A stretch of DNA of 8,267 nt. It comes from an uncultured Phascolarctobacterium sp. (GTDB lineage: Bacteria; Bacillota; Negativicutes; Acidaminococcales; Acidaminococcaceae). Positions 1 through 7,221 of this stretch are shown piece by piece. Location: contig CAMFET010000027.1 of NCBI GenBank assembly GCA_945949475.1, positions 1 through 8,267 of the forward strand, read 5' to 3'. A model generated the notes under the pieces. That model was not told where the DNA came from, searched no databases, and saw only the letters and a program-made list of their open reading frames with translations. A program made the translations under genes and the position numbers. Numbering within the stretch: position 1 is the first letter of the stretch; each line of letters opens with the position of its first letter.

Positions 1-36
1 AGCTCTTTCTAGGCTTACTTCTGCTTAAAAAAGCAC

Positions 37-68
37 AAAAAAAGACACCCGCGTAACACGAGTGTCTT
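37..68 (-). terminator. Intrinsic terminator of purL
   Basis: Read on the minus strand, the two arms (68-59 and 51-42) form a 10-pair stem, AAGACACTCG against CGGGTGTCTT with one T-G wobble. The loop is seven bases (58-52). A run of seven T follows, the first two of which are the last stem bases. This is a textbook Rho-independent terminator about 40 bases past the purL stop codon. No other gene lies between, so purL transcription should end here. The T-run is on the minus-strand side only, so it does not look bidirectional. Confidence 0.88.
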
Positions 69-78
69 AAAAATCTTT

Positions 79-95
79 GTGACTAGCTAAGTCAC
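79..95. other. Short hairpin between purL stop and its terminator
   Basis: GTGACT and AGTCAC form a perfect 6-pair inverted repeat around a 5-base loop, 14 bases after the purL stop. On the plus strand it is followed by CAG and then five T (99-103), so it could be a weak terminator for a convergent plus-strand gene to the left of the window. On the minus strand it would simply be a 3'-UTR stem in front of the strong terminator. The stem is short, so either role is uncertain. Confidence 0.35.
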
Positions 96-108
96 CAGTT
101 TTTACTTG

Positions 109-3100
109 TTATTTAAAATAATTTACGCCGCTGAGGAAGATTTTTTGGTCCTTTTCGCCAGCGATATTGCGGAAGAGGCCGGGTGCGAAGCGCTCGCTGT
201 GGCCCATCTTGCCCAAAATACGTCCATCGGGACTAGTAATGCCCTCGATAGCATACAAGCTGCCGTTGGGATTAAACGGAGTGTTCATCGTGGGAACACC
301 TGCTGCATTCACGTACTGAGTAGCGACTTGGCCATTCGCAAAGAGCTCCTTAATCGTTGCTTCCGGTGCGTAGAAGCGGCCTTCACCGTGAGAAACAGCA
401 ATTGCATGCTCCTCGCCGGGCTCGCACAGGCTGAACCAGGGAGACTTGTTGGAAACAACGCGAGTAGTCACGATTTGGGAAATGTGACGACCGATATTGT
501 TAAAGGTCAAGGTCGGCGAAGCACTAGTCAAATCGCAGATTTCGCCATAGGGCACAAGTCCCAGCTTAATCAAGGCTTGGAAGCCGTTGCAAATGCCCAG
601 CATCAAGCCATCGCGGTTCTCCAGCAAATCACTGATGGCTTCCTTAATGCGCGGATTGCGGAACATGGTAGCAATAAACTTGCCACTGCCATCCGGCTCG
701 TCACCAGCGCTAAAGCCACCGGGAATCATCACGATTTGAGAATTATTGATATATTTAACCATTGCTTCTACGGACTCTTCAATAGCAGCAGCAGTCAAAT
801 TGCGAATAATAAAGGTATTCGCCTCAGCGCCAGCAGCCTCAAAGGCACGCGCACTGTCGTATTCACAGTTGTTGCCAGGGAACACAGGGATAAATACGCG
901 AGGCTTAGCAATATTCACAGGCGCAGTCAAGGCCAGCTTAGCAGTATACAGCGGCATCTTGATATCCGCGGGCTCCTCTACAGCGGGCAGGCTATCCGGG
1001 AAAATCTTTTGCAAGGGCTCGCGATAAGCAGCCAAGGCCTTATCCGCAGCAATCACAGTATCGTTGATGGCGATGCCTGCAGCTGCAGTAGTGTGGCCCA
1101 GCACCATGTAATCAAGGCCAGCAAAAATCTCATCCGGGTCCACGCCAGCGGCCAGCTCCAGCACCATGCCGCCGGGCTGCAAGGTAAAGAGACTTTCCGG
1201 ATCATGGAAGGGCTTAATGAACTCAAAGCCCAGCTCGTTGCCCATAGCCATCGTGGTTACGAGAGCAGCGATACCGCCCTCCTTCACAGCAGCAGCAGCC
1301 TTGATTTGGCCTGCTTCCATAGCTGCGTGTACAGCGGTCAAATTCTTGCGCAGTGCTGCAAAATCCAGCACCTCGGCATTATCGCGCGGGCAGGACAAGA
1401 AAACTACCTCATCCCCTGCAGCCTTAAACTCTGCCGAAACAGCCTTATCGCCGTCGATAACGCCCACAGCGAAGGAAACCAGCGTAGGCGGAACAGTTTT
1501 ATCCATAAAGGTGCCGCTCATGGAGTCCTTGCCACCGATGGCAGGCAGCTCCAAGGCATCCAAGGTAGTAAAAGCACCTAACAAAGCGCTAAAGGGTTGG
1601 CCCCAGCTAGTAGCATCGTGCAGCTTCGGGAAATACTCCTGCAGCGTCAAACGCAGCTTAGCCGGGTCAGCACCCAAAGCAGTAGCGCGTACCACGGACT
1701 CGGTTACAGCATACATAGCGCCGTGGAAGGGACTCCAGCAAGCCACAGCCGGATTATAACCGCAGGCCATAACAGAGGCAGCGGTAGTATTGCCGTGCAG
1801 CACGGGGATACGGCCCACCATGCCCTCGGCCGGAGTGAGCTGAGTTTTGCCGCCGAAGGGCATCAGCACCGTGCCACGACCAATGGTGCTGTCGAAGCGC
1901 TCGGATAAGCCCTTTTCGCTGCACACATTCAAGCGGCCCAAATTAGCCAGCCAAGCAGACTCCAAATCCGCAGCAGCAGTAACCTCAGCAGGAACCTGCT
2001 CAAAAACATTCTCGGCTTTCTCCTCAGCCACAGTTACATTAGTGTGCTGGGCTACGCCGTTAGTATCGAGGAAAGCACGGGACAGGTCCACAATCTTATC
2101 CCCACGCCAGAACATTACTAAACGCGGCTCTGCAGTAACCTCGGCCACCACAGTAGCTTCCAGATTTTCCTCATCAGCATATTTAATAAAGGCGTCACGG
2201 TTAGCGGCTTCAATAACCACAGCCATGCGCTCCTGGGATTCAGAAATAGCCAGCTCGGTGCCATCCAAGCCCTCGTACTTCTTAGGAACCTTATCCAAGT
2301 CGATTACAAGGCCATCGGTGAGCTCGCCAATAGCAACGGAAACACCACCAGCACCAAAGTCATTGCAGCGTTTAATCATCGCAGTCACGGCCGGATTGCG
2401 GAACAGGCGCTGAATTTTGCGCTCAGTGGGAGGATTACCCTTTTGTACCTCGGCACCGCAGCTCATTAAAGAGTCCACAGTGTGCTCCTTGGAAGAGCCA
2501 GTAGCACCGCCGCAGCCATCGCGACCGGTCTTGCCGCCCAGCAAAATAACAATATCGCCAGCTGCAGGACGCTCACGACGCACAGCACTGCGGGGTGCAG
2601 CACCCATAACGCCGCCAATTTCCATACGCTTAGCTACGAATTTATCATGATAATATTCTTGTACATGGCCGGTTGCCAAGCCAATTTGGTTGCCATAGGA
2701 GCTGTAGCCAGCGGCAGCACCAATGGTAATCTTGCGCTGGGGCAGCTTGCCCGGCAGGGTTTCGCTCACAGGAGTGCGCGGATCTGCGCAGCCGGTAACA
2801 CGCATAGCCTGGTATACATAAGAACGACCGGAGAGAGGATCGCGAATCGCACCGCCCAAGCAGGTAGCAGCGCCGCCGAAGGGCTCGATTTCCGTAGGAT
2901 GGTTGTGAGTTTCGTTCTTAAACATCACCAGCCAGTCCTCGGTCTTGCCATCTACCTCAATGGGCACCACGATGGAGCAAGCATTGATTTCCTCGGATTG
3001 ATCCAAATCCTCCAGCTTGCCCTCCTTGCGCAGCTTCTTCATGCCGATAACGGCAATATCCATCAGTGTTACCGGGCGCTCGGTGCCCTCGCCATACACA

Positions 3101-3885
3101 GCATCACGAGCAGCCATATATTTATCGTAAGCCTCTTGTACGGGCTTGGTAAAGGTACCCGGAACGATGTCCACATCCTCGATTTGTGTCATGAAGGTAG
3201 TGTGACGGCAATGGTCGGACCAATAGGTATCCAGCACGCGAATTTCGGTGATAGTGGGCTCACGATGTTCTTCGTTGAAATATTTTTGGCACCACAGCAA
3301 ATCCTCAAGACTCATGGCCAGGCCCATATCCTTGCGCAGTGCTTCGGCCTCGTCCTTAGTCATAGTCAAGAAGCCAGCTACGCTCTTCACCTTTTCCGGC
3401 TCCTCGCAGGTGCTAATCAGTGTCTCGGGTTTAGCCTGCTCGGCCTCACGTGCTTCAATCGGGTTGATGCAATAAGCCTTGATTTTAGCAACATCCTCAG
3501 CGCTCAGCTCGCCCTCCAGCACATAGACCTTGGCAGCAGCCACCATGGGACGCTCCTTTTGGGTAATCAGCTGAATGCATTGCTCGGCAAAATCCTCGCG
3601 TTGGTCGTATTGGCCGGGCAACAGCTCTACTGCAAAGGCCACTTCACCGGCTGCCAGCTCCAAGCTTTCTTCCACAACGGTATCCACAGGCGGCTCGGAC
3701 AGCACTAAAGCCTTAGCCATGGCAAACTCCTCGTCGCTCAGGCCCATTACATCATAACGATTAATAATGCGGATATTTTTGAGAGCGCCCATGCCCAAAT
3801 TATTGCGCAAATCTGCCAGCAAGCCATGGGCTTCGACGGCAAAGGCGTCCTTCTTCTCCACATAGATTCTTCTAATACTACTCAT
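109..3885 (-). CDS. purL: Phosphoribosylformylglycinamidine synthase, single-chain PurL with fused glutaminase
   Basis: FGAM synthetase (EC 6.3.5.3) carries out the fourth step of purine synthesis in the cytosol: FGAR + ATP + glutamine give FGAM. The protein is 1258 residues. An N-terminal PurS-like part (about 1-150) is followed by the linker motif DTYWSDHCRH (219-228). The first AIRS-type ATPase half carries KNETHNHP (324-331) and a Gly-rich GGKTGRDGCGGATGSS (450-465). The second half carries IGGKDSMSG (783-791). The C-terminal class I glutaminase begins near residue 995. Its likely triad is Cys1099 (in LGICNGFQ), His1229 and Glu1231 (in GHSER), matching the E. coli large PurL. With PurS- and PurQ-like parts fused, no separate subunits should be needed. 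The frame opens at a GTG two codons upstream, but GGAGG (3898-3894) sits only 2 bases from that GTG and 8 bases from the ATG at 3885, so the ATG is chosen. The gene appears to be transcribed alone, from its own promoter to its own terminator. Confidence 0.97.
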   Translation of the reverse strand: MSSIRRIYVEKKDAFAVEAHGLLADLRNNLGMGALKNIRIINRYDVMGLSDEEFAMAKALVLSEPPVDTVVEESLELAAGEVAFAVELLPGQYDQREDFAEQCIQLITQKERPMVAAAKVYVLEGELSAEDVAKIKAYCINPIEAREAEQAKPETLISTCEEPEKVKSVAGFLTMTKDEAEALRKDMGLAMSLEDLLWCQKYFNEEHREPTITEIRVLDTYWSDHCRHTTFMTQIEDVDIVPGTFTKPVQEAYDKYMAARDAVYGEGTERPVTLMDIAVIGMKKLRKEGKLEDLDQSEEINACSIVVPIEVDGKTEDWLVMFKNETHNHPTEIEPFGGAATCLGGAIRDPLSGRSYVYQAMRVTGCADPRTPVSETLPGKLPQRKITIGAAAGYSSYGNQIGLATGHVQEYYHDKFVAKRMEIGGVMGAAPRSAVRRERPAAGDIVILLGGKTGRDGCGGATGSSKEHTVDSLMSCGAEVQKGNPPTERKIQRLFRNPAVTAMIKRCNDFGAGGVSVAIGELTDGLVIDLDKVPKKYEGLDGTELAISESQERMAVVIEAANRDAFIKYADEENLEATVVAEVTAEPRLVMFWRGDKIVDLSRAFLDTNGVAQHTNVTVAEEKAENVFEQVPAEVTAAADLESAWLANLGRLNVCSEKGLSERFDSTIGRGTVLMPFGGKTQLTPAEGMVGRIPVLHGNTTAASVMACGYNPAVACWSPFHGAMYAVTESVVRATALGADPAKLRLTLQEYFPKLHDATSWGQPFSALLGAFTTLDALELPAIGGKDSMSGTFMDKTVPPTLVSFAVGVIDGDKAVSAEFKAAGDEVVFLSCPRDNAEVLDFAALRKNLTAVHAAMEAGQIKAAAAVKEGGIAALVTTMAMGNELGFEFIKPFHDPESLFTLQPGGMVLELAAGVDPDEIFAGLDYMVLGHTTAAAGIAINDTVIAADKALAAYREPLQKIFPDSLPAVEEPADIKMPLYTAKLALTAPVNIAKPRVFIPVFPGNNCEYDSARAFEAAGAEANTFIIRNLTAAAIEESVEAMVKYINNSQIVMIPGGFSAGDEPDGSGKFIATMFRNPRIKEAISDLLENRDGLMLGICNGFQALIKLGLVPYGEICDLTSASPTLTFNNIGRHISQIVTTRVVSNKSPWFSLCEPGEEHAIAVSHGEGRFYAPEATIKELFANGQVATQYVNAAGVPTMNTPFNPNGSLYAIEGITSPDGRILGKMGHSERFAPGLFRNIAGEKDQKIFLSGVNYFK

Positions 3886-3893
3886 ATACACAG

Positions 3894-3898
3894 CCTCC
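3894..3898 (-). promoter_or_regulatory. Shine-Dalgarno of purL (decides the start)
   Basis: GGAGG on the minus strand ends 8 bases before the ATG at 3885 and 2 bases before the alternative GTG at 3891. The 8-base gap is typical and the 2-base gap is too short, so translation should start at the ATG. Confidence 0.8.
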
Positions 3899-3908
3899 AG
3901 TCCAATAA

Positions 3909-3924
3909 TCGAATTGTATTTCGA
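3909..3924 (-). other. Small hairpin in the purL 5' leader
   Basis: On the minus strand TCGAA and TTCGA form a 5-pair stem around a 6-base loop. It lies between the predicted transcription start (about 3943) and the Shine-Dalgarno. The predicted leader is only about 58 bases, too short for a known purine riboswitch. The two arms are also CGAA/TTCG cores like those upstream, so this may be DNA-level operator sequence and not an RNA structure. Confidence 0.3.
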
Positions 3925-3949
3925 GGTGATTACTTACAGTTTCGTATAT

Positions 3950-3977
3950 ATTTTAACACATTTCGCCTGTTTGTCCA
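3950..3977 (-). promoter_or_regulatory. Predicted sigma-A promoter of purL
   Basis: On the minus strand the -35 TGGACA (3977-3972, 5 of 6 matches to TTGACA) is followed after 16 bases by the -10 TAAAAT (3955-3950, 5 of 6 to TATAAT). A TGT directly before the -10 gives an extended -10. Transcription would start near 3943, leaving a leader of about 58 bases. This is the best promoter match I found in the gap between eamA and purL. Confidence 0.65.
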
Positions 3978-3992
3978 ATATCCTGTGGCGAA
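3962..3992. promoter_or_regulatory. Inverted repeat TTCGCC/GGCGAA around the purL -35 box
   Basis: On the minus strand TTCGCC (3992-3987) and GGCGAA (3967-3962) are a perfect 6-base inverted repeat separated by 19 bases. The -35 box lies between the arms, and the second arm lies in the spacer between -35 and -10. A third copy of the hexamer, GGCGAA, lies upstream at 4042-4037. A protein bound here would cover the RNA polymerase site, so an operator is plausible, but no binding protein can be named from the sequence. Confidence 0.35.
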
Positions 3993-4001
3993 TATTCAGA
4001 G

Positions 4002-4041
4002 CTAATCGAACATTTTGCGTTGCTAGAGCTAAATAATTCGC
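4002..4041. promoter_or_regulatory. Candidate PurR-type operator (paired PurBoxes) upstream of purL
   Basis: On the plus strand 4002-4014 reads CTAATCGAACATT. This matches 11 of 13 positions of the PurBox AWWWCCGAACWWT as I remember it. On the minus strand the box is the TTCG-type arm (4015-4006). A weaker CGAA-type arm, GCGAATTATT, lies at 4041-4032, with 16 bases between the arms. Bacillus PurR operators are inverted CGAA-containing boxes about 16-17 bases apart, so the layout fits. The pair starts about 25 bases upstream of the -35 of purL, a target gene for such a regulator. Whether this organism has a PurR cannot be seen here. Confidence 0.4.
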
Positions 4042-4066
4042 CTTAGCTAGGCCGTGGCACTGCCAC
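4040..4066 (-). terminator. Weak hairpins after eamA, possible partial terminator
   Basis: Directly after the eamA stop, the minus strand holds GTGGC-AGT-GCCAC (4066-4054). Next comes a small GCCT/AGGC stem with a 5-base loop (4052-4040) and then an AT-rich stretch without a proper T-run. The operon may end or attenuate here, but a strong intrinsic terminator is not visible. Some readthrough from the nadK-argR-recN operon into purL is possible. Confidence 0.25.
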
Positions 4067-4945
4067 TTATCTGTCCTTTTGGTAGAGAAAAATACCGATA
4101 CCACAAAGAATGCCTACGATGCCGATGAACTGCTGCAGCGTGATAACCTCGCCCAAAAGCACGTAGCCTAAAAAGCAGGTGCCCACAGTCTCGCCCAAAA
4201 TGCTCATGGAAATGACGGTGGCGCTCAGCCATTTTAAAAGCCAATTAAATATAAGCTGTCCCAAAATAGTGGAAACTAAGGCTAAGCCCAAAAAGCACAG
4301 CCACGTTTGCTGGCTATAGCCAGTAAAGGGATAGCCACAGGCAAGGCTATAGAGACCTAAGAAAAAGGCGCCGCTGCTATAGCCCAGCACAGAATAGGGA
4401 ATAACGCCCAAGCTGCGCCGCACCTGCTGACCAATGAGAAAATAGCCAGCGATTACAGCTGCTGCTACCAAGGCCATCACATCGCCCACAAAGGCGCGCC
4501 AGCTCACGGCAAAATCACCCCAGCCGATGATAATGCTGCCGGCGATGGCCAGTAAACAGCCCAGCAGTCCTCCCCTGCTGCAGCGCTCCTGCCACAAAAG
4601 ATAGCTGCCTAAAATGGTGAACAAGGGCTGCAGCGTTACTAAAACCACGGAGCTCGCTACGGAGGTGAACTTGAGCGATTCAAACCACAGCACATAATGC
4701 ACTGCCAAAATAAAGCCCGATAAAATGCCCGTAAAAAGCAGCTTGCGCGGTAAATTTGCCAGCTGCTCACGATTTTCTCTTTTGCATAAAAGTAATGGCA
4801 GCAAAGCTACTGCTGCCACTAATAAACGATAAAAGGCGATAATGCCCGAGGGCGCCTGCGCCACCTTGGCAAAAATGCCGGAGGTGGATAGAAAGAACAC
4901 CGCCAACGCCAAAATCACATAGGAAGTATATTTACCAGGAGTCAT
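4067..4945 (-). CDS. EamA/DMT family membrane transporter
   Basis: This is a 292-residue inner-membrane permease of the drug/metabolite transporter superfamily. It has about ten hydrophobic helices (roughly 8-28, 34-53, 68-86, 95-117, 125-142, 155-173, 184-202, 214-236, 243-263, 270-288). They form two EamA repeats (about 10-141 and 153-288). The APSGIIAFYR segment near 31-40 and the SLKFTSVASSVV segment near 90-101 are typical of EamA. The substrate cannot be read from the sequence; relatives export amino acids, metabolites or drugs. The frame opens at a GTG at 4975, inside the Nudix gene, but that codon lacks a Shine-Dalgarno. The ATG at 4945 follows the Nudix stop by one base (TAAAATG), which suggests translational coupling. 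An AGG about 11-12 bases upstream is a weak ribosome site. It is the last gene of the operon. Confidence 0.88.
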   Translation of the reverse strand: MTPGKYTSYVILALAVFFLSTSGIFAKVAQAPSGIIAFYRLLVAAVALLPLLLCKRENREQLANLPRKLLFTGILSGFILAVHYVLWFESLKFTSVASSVVLVTLQPLFTILGSYLLWQERCSRGGLLGCLLAIAGSIIIGWGDFAVSWRAFVGDVMALVAAAVIAGYFLIGQQVRRSLGVIPYSVLGYSSGAFFLGLYSLACGYPFTGYSQQTWLCFLGLALVSTILGQLIFNWLLKWLSATVISMSILGETVGTCFLGYVLLGEVITLQQFIGIVGILCGIGIFLYQKDR

Positions 4946-4946
4946 T

Positions 4947-5507
4947 TTATAATATACCTGCCGCATACAGGGCACACAGGGATTTGCTATCGTACAGCTC
5001 CCCTGTTGCCACCATCTTTTTTAGCTCTGCCGGGGTGAAGGCCTGCACGCCGATGAATTCGTCCTCATCGGTGTGTTGGGCATATTTTTTGAGTCCCCAT
5101 GCTTTATATAAATGAATAATTTCGTCAGAAAAGCCCGGCGTTGTAGCGATGCTCAGCAAATGCTGCCAGCCTGCGGCCTCGTAGCCGGTTTCCTCGCTCA
5201 GCTCGCGCTTGGCACACTCCAGCTTATCCTCGGCCTCGCCATGGTCCAGCTTACCTGCCGGTATTTCCCACAGCAGGGTGCCCAAGGGATAGCGGCACTG
5301 CTTCACTAAAACTACACGACCATCCTCCAGCACGGGCACAATGGCCACGGCGCCGGGATGGCGAATATATTCACGCGTGGTGTCGCTGCCATTGGGCAAC
5401 GTAACATGGTCACGCTGCACCTTTAACAAACGACCACTAAAAACCTCTTCATTGCTGCCCTCAACATAAACCTCGTCTAGGGCAGGCTCATGAAATACTT
5501 TTAACAT
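4947..5507 (-). CDS. Nudix hydrolase, ADP-ribose pyrophosphatase type
   Basis: This cytosolic protein of 186 residues probably hydrolyses ADP-ribose or a related nucleotide sugar to AMP and a sugar phosphate, with divalent metal. The Nudix box runs from Gly85 to Tyr109, with the metal-binding RELSEETGY at 101-109. A proline (Pro124) lies 16 residues after Gly108, the spacing that marks ADP-ribose pyrophosphatases, in the family-like TPGFSDEI segment. An oddity is that two extra residues lie in the loop between Gly85 and the box glutamate, giving G-x7-E-x7-REL in place of G-x5-E-x7-REL. The core catalytic residues are intact, so activity is still expected. The ATG at 5507 has AGGTGA eight bases upstream, overlapping the recN stop region. 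The gene starts 13 bases after recN. Substrate choice among ADP-ribose, ADP-sugars and other NDP-sugars is not certain. Confidence 0.9.
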   Translation of the reverse strand: MLKVFHEPALDEVYVEGSNEEVFSGRLLKVQRDHVTLPNGSDTTREYIRHPGAVAIVPVLEDGRVVLVKQCRYPLGTLLWEIPAGKLDHGEAEDKLECAKRELSEETGYEAAGWQHLLSIATTPGFSDEIIHLYKAWGLKKYAQHTDEDEFIGVQAFTPAELKKMVATGELYDSKSLCALYAAGIL

Positions 5508-5520
5508 CTAGCTTTCACCT

Positions 5521-7209
5521 CTATTTACGCAAGCTTTTCTTCACTTCGTCCGCAGCCACAAGCAGCTCTGTAGCGCTTTCTAAGGCAGCGCGCGAGGTGC
5601 TCACGCCTGCAGTCATGCGCACCAGCTCCTGCAAACGCTGGTTATAATCCAGCACCGTCAGTACGGTAGCAGTGCGACCCTCCGCACTCTTCTTTTCAAT
5701 ATAAATATGATTATCGGCAAAGGCTGCGATTTGCGGCAAATGCGTAATGCACAGCACCTGCCCCACAGTGGCAATAGCAGCGATTTTTTCAGCCATTTTT
5801 TGTGCTGTGACGCCGCCCACGCCGGTGTCGATTTCGTCGAACACCATTGTGCCCACCTGCGTTGTGTGCATCAGCACCGTTTTCATGGCTAGGGCAATAC
5901 GGCTCAGCTCGCCGCCGGAGGCCACCTTCTCCAAATCATTTAAAGGCTCACCCAAATTGCCGCTAAACAAAAAACGCACTGCATCGCGACCAGTTGTTGT
6001 AAAACGCTCTAAGGGAGTAATGGCAATTTCCAAGCGACCATTGGGCATGGCCAAATCATGGATATGCGTAGTAATGCTTTGACTTAACGCAGCTGCACTG
6101 CGCTCTCGCTCTTTAGTGAGGGCAGCTGCAGTTACCTGAAGCCTTTTCGTAGCCTGCGTCAGCTCGTGCTGCGCCTTTTCCAAGGCAGCGGCAATGTTTT
6201 GCAGCTGGGCCAGCTTGGCCTGCGTGCTCTCCAAATAAGCTAAGACAGCCTCCGTGCTACCGCCATATTTTTTATGCAAGCGATAAATTGTATCTAAGCG
6301 CTGCTGCACCTCTGTAGCCCGCTCTTCATTAAAATCACTACGGCTCAAATAATCTGCTAGCTCGCTGCGGCAGTCATCTAGATTAATCCAAGCGCTGTCC
6401 ACGACCTCGGCCAAGGACTGCAAGCGTTCATCATAGCGCGCTGCATAGACCAGCTCATCGCGTACTCTGGCCAACCGCGCCAACACGGCGTCCTCATCAT
6501 CCAGCTGCTCGTAAGCAGCATTAACGGACCTAATGATACGTTCGCTATTTTGCAAAAGGCGAGCCTCAGCCTCCAGGCCTTCTTCCTCACCCACCACTAA
6601 ATTAGCCTTGGTAATTTCGTTGATTTCCCAAGCATAGCGGTCCATGAGCAAATCCTGCTCCTCGTTATCCTGCTGCAGCTGCGCCAGCGTTTTGTTGGCT
6701 TTTACGTACAGCGCGTAATCCTTTTGATAAGCAGTTAAAGCAACCTGCAGCGTAGCTCCGCCAAAGGCATCGGTCACAAGGCGCGCTGCCTCGGGCTTAA
6801 GCAGAGCTTGATTTTCGTGCTGACCATGAATATCCACCAAGGCCGTACCAATTTGCTTTAGCACAGCCAACGGCACCTGCACGCCATTCACGAGCGCACG
6901 GCTTTTACCGGCAGCACTGATTTGTCTTTTCAAAAACAAATCATCCTCTGCCTCGAGCCCTTGCTCGCGCAGAATGTTTTTGATGTCCTCCTGGTTTGTG
7001 ATATCAAAAACAGCCTGCACCCACAGTCCCTCGGTTCCGCTGCGCACGTAATCTACGGAGGCACGACCACCTAAGACCATACCAAAGGCATCGATAAGGA
7101 TGGATTTGCCGGCACCAGTTTCGCCGGTGAAGACGTTAAAGCCGGGCGTAAAATCCGCATGAGCGTCCTCTAATAATGCAAAATTATGCACATGCAATGA
7201 TTGGAGCAT
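5521..7209 (-). CDS. recN: DNA repair protein RecN
   Basis: RecN is an SMC-like ATPase that acts early in recombinational repair of double-strand breaks, holding or gathering broken DNA ends on the nucleoid. At 562 residues it has the normal length. The head domain is split. Walker A GETGAGKS (29-36) lies in the N-terminal half. The C-terminal half holds the ABC signature SGGELSR (431-437), Walker B with Asp458 and Glu459 (MVFDEIDTGVGG) and the switch histidine in THLPQ (489-493). Between them, about 150-370 is rich in Glu, Gln, Ala and Leu, as expected for the coiled-coil arms. The DIHGQHENQALL segment is typical of RecN. The ATG at 7209 follows argR by 12 bases, with GGCGGTGA as ribosome site. 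There is no room for a dedicated promoter in that gap, so recN should be expressed with the operon unless a promoter lies inside argR. Confidence 0.97.
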   Translation of the reverse strand: MLQSLHVHNFALLEDAHADFTPGFNVFTGETGAGKSILIDAFGMVLGGRASVDYVRSGTEGLWVQAVFDITNQEDIKNILREQGLEAEDDLFLKRQISAAGKSRALVNGVQVPLAVLKQIGTALVDIHGQHENQALLKPEAARLVTDAFGGATLQVALTAYQKDYALYVKANKTLAQLQQDNEEQDLLMDRYAWEINEITKANLVVGEEEGLEAEARLLQNSERIIRSVNAAYEQLDDEDAVLARLARVRDELVYAARYDERLQSLAEVVDSAWINLDDCRSELADYLSRSDFNEERATEVQQRLDTIYRLHKKYGGSTEAVLAYLESTQAKLAQLQNIAAALEKAQHELTQATKRLQVTAAALTKERERSAAALSQSITTHIHDLAMPNGRLEIAITPLERFTTTGRDAVRFLFSGNLGEPLNDLEKVASGGELSRIALAMKTVLMHTTQVGTMVFDEIDTGVGGVTAQKMAEKIAAIATVGQVLCITHLPQIAAFADNHIYIEKKSAEGRTATVLTVLDYNQRLQELVRMTAGVSTSRAALESATELLVAADEVKKSLRK

Positions 7210-7221
7210 TTTGTCACCGCC

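Noticed and set aside
23..34. GCTT-AAAA-AAGC mini-palindrome left of the purL terminator.
   Set aside because: A 4-pair stem in A/T-rich sequence is expected by chance.
106..3757. Long open frames on the plus strand opposite purL (up to 491 and 408 codons).
   Set aside because: They lie wholly antisense to an unmistakable purL, have no domain-like sequence or suitable ribosome sites, and arise because purL codon choice rarely gives stops on the other strand.
3886..3943. Purine riboswitch in the purL leader.
   Set aside because: The predicted leader is about 58 bases, shorter than a purine aptamer plus its switch, and the conserved three-way junction loops are not seen.
4007..4022. CGAAC followed by GTT, considered as a LexA (SOS) box CGAAC-N4-GTTYG.
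   Set aside because: The spacing between the half-sites is wrong (seven bases) and the second half lacks the YG end; the purine-operator reading fits the site and its neighbour better.
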